Part shown: in pieces, positions 59,252 through 64,000 of the stretch | Position numbering within the stretch: position 1 is the first letter of the stretch | Layout of the letters: every line of letters starts with the position of its first letter | NCBI GenBank assembly: GCA_020636995.1 | Contig: JACJWU010000004.1 | Coordinates: 186,001 to 250,000 of the forward strand | From: Actinomycetota bacterium | Lineage (GTDB): Bacteria; Actinomycetota; Actinomycetes; S36-B12; UBA10799 | Length of the DNA stretch: 64,000 nucleotides | Direction: 5' to 3' | The notes under the pieces: model-generated | Database searches by the model: none | Told to the model about the DNA's origin: nothing | Seen by the model: the letters and a program-made list of their open reading frames with translations, nothing else | Made by a program: the position numbers and the translations under genes

Positions 59252-59869
59252 ATGTCCGTTGTCGAACCTGCCCGCCGCGGTGTGCGACTGCCTCGCAAGG
59301 CACGTCGCGAGCAGTTGCTCGCCTCCGCGCAGGAGGTGTTCGTCGGTCGCGGCTATCACGCGGCCGCAATGGACGAGATCGCCGACCGGGCCGGTGTGAG
59401 CAAGCCGGTTCTCTACCAGCACTTCCCCAGCAAACTCGACCTGTATCTGGCGTTGCTGGAGCAGTCGAGCCAGGACCTGGTCGACCGCGTGCAGCAGGCT
59501 CTCGACAGCACCGACGACAACCACCACCGGGTGCGTGCCGCCATCGAGGCGTACTTCGCCTTCGTCGACGACAAATCCGCGGCCTTCCGCCTGATCTTCG
59601 AGAGCGACCTCACCAACGAACCTGCCGTGGGCTCGATCGTCGAAGGCACCGACCAACGCTGCGCACTGGCCATCAGCGAGGTGATCAGCGCCGACACCGG
59701 TCTGCCCGAGGACCAGGCGATGCTGGTGGCCACGGGGCTCACGGGGATGGCACAGACAGCCGCTCGGTTCTGGCTGCGTCAGCAGGGCCGGATCCCCCGC
59801 GACCAGGCCTCCCAGATCATGTCGGTCCTGGCCTGGCGTGGCGTGTCCGGATTCCCGAAGACCCACTGA
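59252..59869 (+). CDS. TetR/AcrR-family transcriptional regulator
   Basis: 205 residues from ATG 59252 (GTG 59246 possible). Helix-turn-helix RREQLLASAQEVFVGRGYHAAAMDEIADRAGVSKPVLYQHFPSKLDLYLALLE is presented here only by its ends: start RREQLLASAQEVF, recognition part GVSKPVLYQHFPSK. The C-terminal ligand domain contains AFRLIFESDLTNE. Same neighbourhood as Rv3208 beside the DUF3107 gene (from memory). Confidence 0.92.
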   Translation: MSVVEPARRGVRLPRKARREQLLASAQEVFVGRGYHAAAMDEIADRAGVSKPVLYQHFPSKLDLYLALLEQSSQDLVDRVQQALDSTDDNHHRVRAAIEAYFAFVDDKSAAFRLIFESDLTNEPAVGSIVEGTDQRCALAISEVISADTGLPEDQAMLVATGLTGMAQTAARFWLRQQGRIPRDQASQIMSVLAWRGVSGFPKTH

Positions 59870-59938
59870 GCAACCGCCCCCTCTGCCCAGCGCGAACACT
59901 GCGGGACGCGGTCCCCGCCCTGTCGTAGGCTGTCATCC

Positions 59939-60196
59939 GTGGCCAAGGCAGCAGCAGCGAAGAACCCCATCGAAGTGAAGATCGGCGTGCAGTACTCGCC
60001 CCGGGAGATCAGCCTCGAGGTTGCGCACACCGCTGACGAGATCAAGGCGATGGTCGAGAAAGCGGTGGCCGACAACGGCGTCATCGACCTCACGGACGTG
60101 CGGGGCCGACAGGTCCTCGTGCCCGTGTCGACCTTCAGCTACATCGAGATCGGCCCGCCGGAAGCCCGCCACGTCGGTTTCGGGGCCGGCGATTAG
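59939..60196 (+). CDS. DUF3107 family protein
   Basis: 85 residues from GTG 59939. EVKIGVQYSPREISLEVAHT, ADNGVIDLTDVRGRQVLVP and SYIEIG define DUF3107, a small conserved actinobacterial protein of unknown role. Its stop codon TAG begins a 17-bp segment that recurs at the 3' end of the ferritin-like gene. Confidence 0.92.
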   Translation: MAKAAAAKNPIEVKIGVQYSPREISLEVAHTADEIKAMVEKAVADNGVIDLTDVRGRQVLVPVSTFSYIEIGPPEARHVGFGAGD

Positions 60197-60210
60197 GCGT
60201 TCAGGCCCAG
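60194..60210. repeat. 17-bp direct repeat flanking the F/G insertion, left copy
   Basis: TAGGCGTTCAGGCCCAG, beginning at the DUF3107 stop. An identical copy lies at 60807-60823, where it is the end of the ferritin-like gene. Confidence 0.9.
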
Positions 60211-60260
60211 ACAGGTTGGTCACGGTAGCGGCCGCGCCCGGTTCCGGCCGGGCGGTGGTA

Positions 60261-60418
60261 TTCCCGTTAGAGATCGGCATCCCGGTTAGAGATCGGCATT
60301 CCGGTTAGAGATCGGCATTCCGGTTAGAGAAACACCACTCCGGTTAGCCCTATACGGCCGTGGGACTCTAACCAACCTGCCGCCGACTAACCAACCTGCC
60401 GATCTCTAACCGGAATGC
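60261..60418. repeat. GTTAG palindromic repeat block F
   Basis: Successive GTTAGAGATCGGCAT units (60265 onward) lead into GGTTAGCCCTATACGGCCGT, then GGGACTCTAACC and CTAACC-bearing inverted counterparts ending CGATCTCTAACCGGAATGC. It is the reverse complement orientation of blocks B and C. Followed by CAGATCCTCACGTGCCCC, which recurs (one change) after block G. Confidence 0.9.
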
Positions 60419-60462
60419 GCAGGCAGATCCTCACGTGCCCCGCGGCGATGGCGAGGGGCGGG

Positions 60463-60602
60463 TCCGGTTAGAGAAACGGCATTCTCGTTAGAGATCGGCA
60501 TCCCGGTTAGAGAAACACCACTCCGGTTAGCCCTATACGGCCGTGGGACTCTCACCAACCTGCCGCCGACTAACCAACATGCCGATCTCTAACCGGAATG
60601 CC
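60463..60602. repeat. GTTAG palindromic repeat block G
   Basis: Second copy of the F element with fewer left units; same core GTTAGCCCTATACGGCCGT and same closing CGATCTCTAACCGGAATG. The spacer before it contains CCGCGGCGATGGCGAG, the reverse complement of the B/C spacer segment. Confidence 0.9.
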
Positions 60603-60624
60603 CAGACAGATCCTGACGTGCCCC

Positions 60625-60809
60625 CGCTACCGGCCCAACCAACGGCAACGTCGAACGCTTCCAGCGCACCCTTATCCACGACGGGCCCACTCCACCGAAG
60701 AACCCGCCAGCCAGCATTGACCGATGGGCTGGATCTCCAACCACCACCAGGCGGACGACCACTCACCAGCCGCAGCCCCATGACCAACGTGCCTGGACAG
60801 AACAACTAG
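60625..60809 (+). pseudogene. remnant of an IS481-type transposase C-terminus
   Basis: Across frame changes the plus strand encodes RYRP, then TNGNVERFQRTL, and in another frame GGRPLTSRSPMTNVPGQNN followed by a stop at 60807-60809. These correspond to the end of IS481-family integrase domains (YRPQTNGKVERFHRTL ... GGRxPxSRxTNVxGQ). No catalytic DDE part, ends or target-site duplication are visible, so it is a degraded fragment. Confidence 0.7.
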
Positions 60810-61453
60810 GCGTTCAGGCCCAGTTCCCGCATCCGTGCGGTGTGGGCATCGGTGAGCCGGGCGAACATCCTCCCCAGCTCCGCCAGGTCGGTGCTGCCGA
60901 CCAACAACTCCCCCATGGCTTCCCGCTCGGCCGCGACCCGCTGGGACTGCGACAAGGCCTCGCCGACCAGCCGCCGCCCCCACAGCGACAGCCGGCTGGC
61001 CAGCGTCCGGTCCTGCGAGATCATGTTCCGCACTGTCGGGACCACGAAAGCCGAATGCCCCAGATCCGCACAGACCTCATCGACCAGCGCCTTGGATTCC
61101 TGGTCCAGGAACTGCGCCACCTCGCGGTAGAAGTCGGCAGCGATACCGTCGCCCACGTAGATCTTGACCAGTGCTTCGGGGTAGTCGGCAGGTGCGGTCG
61201 ACTTGTGGAAGTTCTCGATGGGTGCGACGAACGGGCGCATCGCGGGCATGGGGTCGGCACCACGCGCACGCAGCCCCTCCACCAGGATCTTGTAATGCCC
61301 GTACTCGCCGATGGCCATCTCGGTGACGGCCTCCCGTCCGGCGAGGTCCGGGGACAGCACCGCGTCCATCGACAACCGTTCGAACGCCTGCAGCTCACCG
61401 TAGGCGAGTACCGCGAGCAGGTCGATCGTCGCTTCTTCGCGTGCAGTCTCCAC
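60806..61453 (-). CDS. ferritin-like fold protein
   Basis: 215 residues. Four-helix ferritin-like pattern: LAYGELQAFERLSMDA, AIGEYGHYKILVEGL, GIAADFYREVAQFLDQESKALVDEV and QRVAAEREAMGELLV. The Glu and ExxH elements (GEYGH) could bind a di-iron centre. Matches the actinobacterial ferritin-like domain (MiaE-like) family seen beside rhlE as Rv3210c. Actual substrate unknown. Confidence 0.85.
   Translation of the reverse strand: METAREEATIDLLAVLAYGELQAFERLSMDAVLSPDLAGREAVTEMAIGEYGHYKILVEGLRARGADPMPAMRPFVAPIENFHKSTAPADYPEALVKIYVGDGIAADFYREVAQFLDQESKALVDEVCADLGHSAFVVPTVRNMISQDRTLASRLSLWGRRLVGEALSQSQRVAAEREAMGELLVGSTDLAELGRMFARLTDAHTARMRELGLNA
60807..60823. repeat. 17-bp direct repeat flanking the F/G insertion, right copy
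   Basis: Identical to 60194-60210. Here the sequence encodes the final residues (GLNA and stop) of the ferritin-like protein on the minus strand, so it is likely the original. Confidence 0.9.
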
Positions 61454-61537
61454 TCGCCAAGGCTACTGCCCCGCGTCCGGTCGACGGTGTGACGAGGGCG
61501 CATGGGACACTTGAGTCGAACACACCTGGAGTGAATC

Positions 61538-62929
61538 CTGAACGATCCAAGTTTCGAAGAATTGGGAGTGCGCCCGGAAACCGTGGCCTCCCTCGCCGAG
61601 AAGGGCATCACGCACCCCTTCCGTATCCAGCAATTGAGCCTGCCACTGGCCCTCGACGGCCACGACGTGATCGGGCAGGCCAAGACCGGCACCGGCAAGA
61701 CGCTGGCCTTCGGCATCCCGCTGCTCGAACGCCTCGAGCCGGGTGGCACCGCCCCGCAGGCGCTGGTCATCGTCCCCACCCGTGAACTGTGCATGCAGGT
61801 CGCCGAGGACATCGAGGAGGCGGGCAAGAACGCCGGCGCCCGGGTCCTGGCCATCTACGGCGGCAAGGCCTACGAGCCGCAGATCGAGCAACTCAAGAAG
61901 GGCGTCGACGTCGTCGTCGGCACGCCCGGACGGCTCATCGACCTCAACAACCAAAAGATCCTCAACCTGTCCCAGGTGAAGTCCCTGGTCCTCGATGAGG
62001 CCGACGAGATGCTCGACATGGGCTTCCTGCCCGACGTCGAGAAGCTGGTCTCCAAGGTCCCGGCGACCCGGCAGACCATGCTGTTCTCGGCGACCATGCC
62101 GGGCCAGATCCTGAACCTCGCCCGTCGCTACATGACGCAGCCGACGCACATCCGGGCCACCGATCCCGGCGATGACACCGCCACAGTGGATGCCATCGAG
62201 CAGCACGTGTGGCGGGCTCACTCGATGGACAAGCCCGACCTCATCAGCAAGATCCTGCAGGCGAACGGCCGCGGCCGGACCATGATCTTCTGCAAGACCA
62301 AACGCGCCGCGCAGAAACTGACCGACGAGCTCGCGGACCGCGGGTTCCAGGCCGGGGCCGTCCACGGCGACCTCGGGCAGGCCGCTCGGGAGAAGGCGCT
62401 GCAACAGTTCCGGGACGGCACCATCGACGTCCTTGTCGCCACCGACGTGGCGGCACGCGGCATCGACGTGGAGAACGTGACGCACGTCATCAACTACACC
62501 TGCCCGGACGACGAGAAGACCTACTTGCACCGCATCGGCCGCACCGGTCGGGCCGGTTCCGAGGGGGTCGCGGTCACGCTGGTCGACTGGGACGACCTGC
62601 ACCGCTGGAAGATGATCGACAAGGCCCTCGGGCTGCCGTTCGCCGACCCGATCGAGACCTACTCCACCTCGGAGCACGTGTTCACCGGGCTCGGCATCCC
62701 CAAGGACGCACCGGCCCGGCTGAAGCCCGCAGCACCGCGCGAGGACCGCCCCGAACGCCGCGAGCGTTCCGGCGGCGACCGCAACCGGAACCGTCGTTCG
62801 GGCGGGTCAGCGGGCAACGACAAACCTCGGCGCTCATCAGACGGCGGCGACTCGTCGGGGAGTTCTGAGAAGAAGTCCCAGCGCAGGCGCCGCCGGACCC
62901 GCAAGAGCCCGTCCTCCCCGGAGTCCTGA
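61538..62929 (+). CDS. rhlE: DEAD-box RNA helicase (RhlE-type)
   Basis: 463 residues if it starts at CTG 61538: CTGGAG lies 6 nt upstream and the extra LNDPSFEELGV matches the family N-terminus. The nearest conventional start in frame is TTG 61562. Motifs: Q IQQLSLPLAL, I AKTGTGKTLA, Ia PTRELC, Ib TPGRLID, II VLDEADEML, III SATMPG, V TDVAARGID and VI HRIGRTGRAG. The C-terminal 80 residues are Arg/Ser-rich and bind RNA. Unwinds RNA in ribosome assembly or decay. Confidence 0.93.
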   Translation: MNDPSFEELGVRPETVASLAEKGITHPFRIQQLSLPLALDGHDVIGQAKTGTGKTLAFGIPLLERLEPGGTAPQALVIVPTRELCMQVAEDIEEAGKNAGARVLAIYGGKAYEPQIEQLKKGVDVVVGTPGRLIDLNNQKILNLSQVKSLVLDEADEMLDMGFLPDVEKLVSKVPATRQTMLFSATMPGQILNLARRYMTQPTHIRATDPGDDTATVDAIEQHVWRAHSMDKPDLISKILQANGRGRTMIFCKTKRAAQKLTDELADRGFQAGAVHGDLGQAAREKALQQFRDGTIDVLVATDVAARGIDVENVTHVINYTCPDDEKTYLHRIGRTGRAGSEGVAVTLVDWDDLHRWKMIDKALGLPFADPIETYSTSEHVFTGLGIPKDAPARLKPAAPREDRPERRERSGGDRNRNRRSGGSAGNDKPRRSSDGGDSSGSSEKKSQRRRRRTRKSPSSPES

Positions 62930-62965
62930 CCCCGCTGCGCCCAGAGGTTCACGCGAGGACCCTGG

Positions 62966-63050
62966 GCGAATCCGTGAGCAATCTGGAGATTGGTGAGCAC
63001 GGCGGCAGCACTCAAACCGCTCACCGATCTCCGAAGTGCTCACCGATCCC
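62966..63050. repeat. GTGAGC inverted-repeat element, possible terminator
   Basis: GGAGATTGGTGAGC (62984-62997) and GCTCACCGATCTCC pair at 13 of 14 positions, and a further TGCTCACCGATCCCG follows. It is in the convergent gap after rhlE and resembles the GTTAG family with GTGAGC in place of GTTAG. No gene recognised between 62930 and 63074. Confidence 0.65.
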
Positions 63051-63074
63051 GAGCGGCGTGGGGCCGGACCGGTC

Positions 63075-63374
63075 TCAGGCCTTGATGCGCAACCGCACCC
63101 AGCTGCGTGAAGAGCAGGCCGGGCACTTCATCCAGACCCGATCGACCCGTCCTGGACTGGGCAGGTACATCGACGGCATGGCCAACCGTGCGGCTTGCAC
63201 CATCGACACCACCGAGCGGGAATCACACCGCTCGCAATGAAGGGCCACACTGCCCAGGGACGGCGGCATGATCTCGTCGCTGAACAACGCACGCTTGCCC
63301 TGTGGGTCCGTGCGCCGCCGGGGCTTGTCCGTAGGGGTCGGAACGCGGCGCAGGGCCGCCGGCCGCTCACTCAC
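63075..63374 (-). CDS. zinc-ribbon protein of unknown function
   Basis: 99 residues from GTG 63374 (GTGA overlap with the ParA stop). Basic N-terminus, then SLGSVALHCERCDSRSV and VWMKCPACSSRSWVRLRIK: two CxxC pairs about 35 residues apart forming a zinc ribbon. Commonly found next to this ParA in actinobacteria (from memory). Translational coupling suggests a linked role. Confidence 0.75.
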   Translation of the reverse strand: MSERPAALRRVPTPTDKPRRRTDPQGKRALFSDEIMPPSLGSVALHCERCDSRSVVSMVQAARLAMPSMYLPSPGRVDRVWMKCPACSSRSWVRLRIKA

Positions 63375-64000
63375 GATGCCTCCATCAGAGCTGCCGCGAG
63401 TTCCCGGTAGGCCTGGGCGCCCCTGGACCGGCGCGCAGTGGACAGGATCGAGCGCCCAGTACCCGGGGCCTCCGCGAAGCGGACCGAGCGCGACACCGGC
63501 GTGAGGACCGGCAAGTCGTACTGCTCCTCGATGTCCTTGAGCACTTCGCGCGCGAGTCGCGTGCGGGCGTCGAACATGGTCGGCAGCACGCCCATGATCT
63601 GCAGAGAACGGTTAGTGTAGCGGCGGACATCGTCGATCGTCTCGAGCAACTGCGCCACCCCACGATGCGACAACGTCTCGGCCTGCATCGGGATGAGCAG
63701 CTCGGTCGCCGCCGTCAGGGCGTTGATCGTGAGCACCCCCAACGAGGGCGAGCAGTCGATGAGCACCATGTCGTAGTCCGGCGCGACTTCTGCCAGCGCC
63801 TCCCGCAGCACGTATTCGCGACCGGTGCGGTTCGCCAACTGCATCTCCGCGCCTGACAACTCGATGGAGGCGGGCAGGAGGTCGGGGCCCTCCGGCGTGG
63901 GGATGATCGCCATGCGCGGGCCCAGCCGGCCCAACAACACATCGTGCACCGTGAACTGCACCTGATCCGGATCGATGCCCATCGCGAATGTCAGGCAGGC
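63371..64000 (-). CDS. ParA/Soj-family ATPase (partial, N-terminus beyond right edge)
   Basis: 210 codons up to the window edge; the deviant Walker A is outside. Present are LTFAMGIDPDQ, DMVLIDCSPSLGVLTINAL (Walker A-prime/B region with catalytic Asp), QAETLSHRGVAQLLETIDDV, and GVLPTMFDARTRLAREVLKDI. It corresponds in position to Rv3213c (next to rhlE), a ParA outside the parAB-oriC operon; partner unknown. Confidence 0.9.
   Translation of the reverse strand, partial: ACLTFAMGIDPDQVQFTVHDVLLGRLGPRMAIIPTPEGPDLLPASIELSGAEMQLANRTGREYVLREALAEVAPDYDMVLIDCSPSLGVLTINALTAATELLIPMQAETLSHRGVAQLLETIDDVRRYTNRSLQIMGVLPTMFDARTRLAREVLKDIEEQYDLPVLTPVSRSVRFAEAPGTGRSILSTARRSRGAQAYRELAAALMEAS

Noticed and set aside
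1..64000. tRNA, rRNA or riboswitch genes
   Set aside because: No cloverleaf with conserved T-loop and anticodon features, rRNA segment or familiar riboswitch core was recognised by eye; a covariance-model scan was not possible.

Overview
This is a window from a high-GC Actinomycetota chromosome. The pointers are uniformly GC-rich codon use, frequent GTG starts, a WhiB7-type regulator, a UPF0182 membrane protein, DUF2342 and DUF3107 proteins, an AdnAB-type helicase-nuclease pair and MoeZ. From about 31.9 kb to the right edge the backbone follows the order I remember around Rv3193c-Rv3213c of Mycobacterium tuberculosis: UPF0182, YlbL-like PDZ protease, DUF2342, ThiF-like/TOMM-type protein, DUF5679, ABC1 kinase, whiB7, uvrD2, nudC, adnB, adnA, moeZ, TetR, DUF3107, ferritin-like, rhlE, ParA. 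The order or family within the actinobacteria cannot be settled from the sequence alone.

Left part (0-31 kb), mostly accessory. It opens with a truncated ADP-ribosylglycohydrolase (1-623, minus), followed by two small overlapping ORFs and a YbjN-like protein. Next comes a seven-gene minus-strand cassette (1.70-6.83 kb) in which every gene overlaps the next by 1-4 nt. It encodes coiled-coil, membrane, OmpA-type lipoprotein and HNH-nuclease lipoprotein products and has no function I recognise. A divergent promoter with a near-perfect IdeR/DtxR iron box (9323-9341) lies between an adenylation-carrier-acyltransferase fusion and an FbpABC ferric iron importer. After that come a flavoprotein disulfide reductase homologue, an unknown Cys/His-rich protein, a GAF-PAS-GGDEF protein, a metallophosphoesterase, a secreted PI-PLC-X protein, FmdB, a VOC protein and a TauE exporter. 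At 22.8-26.0 kb an ATGA-coupled redox operon encodes an Asp-rich exported protein, ApbE, a ferric-reductase-like dihaem membrane protein, a NuoF-like flavoprotein and a [3Fe-4S] ferredoxin. Rrf2, a lipoprotein, a CPA1 antiporter, GNAT, a methyltransferase and an SDR complete this part.

Right part (31-64 kb), conserved backbone. UPF0182 to ABC1 kinase is followed by whiB7, which has a classic attenuation leader: promoter, 21-codon uORF and intrinsic terminator. UvrD2, NudC, AdnA and AdnB form the DNA-repair and NAD-metabolism block. An AT3 acyltransferase and an EEP-family phosphatase/nuclease sit between nudC and adnB. Then come a pseudokinase-YbhN membrane fusion, MoeZ, a membrane protein, an alpha/beta hydrolase divergent from a TetR regulator with a 20-bp dyad between them, DUF3107, a ferritin-like protein, RhlE (apparent CTG start), a zinc-ribbon protein and a truncated ParA.

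The most distinctive non-coding feature is a family of palindromic GTTAG-rich repeats (130-220 bp, often paired, common core GGTTAG..ACGGCCGT..CTAACC). It occurs at 16.2, 30.5/30.7, 38.2/38.5 and 60.3/60.5 kb, and mostly fills gaps between convergent genes. At two loci the repeats are associated with duplicated 3' ends of the neighbouring gene (35 codons of an enoyl-CoA hydratase; 17 bp of the ferritin-like gene), and one locus also holds the tail of an IS481-type transposase. No rRNA, tRNA or CRISPR array was recognised.
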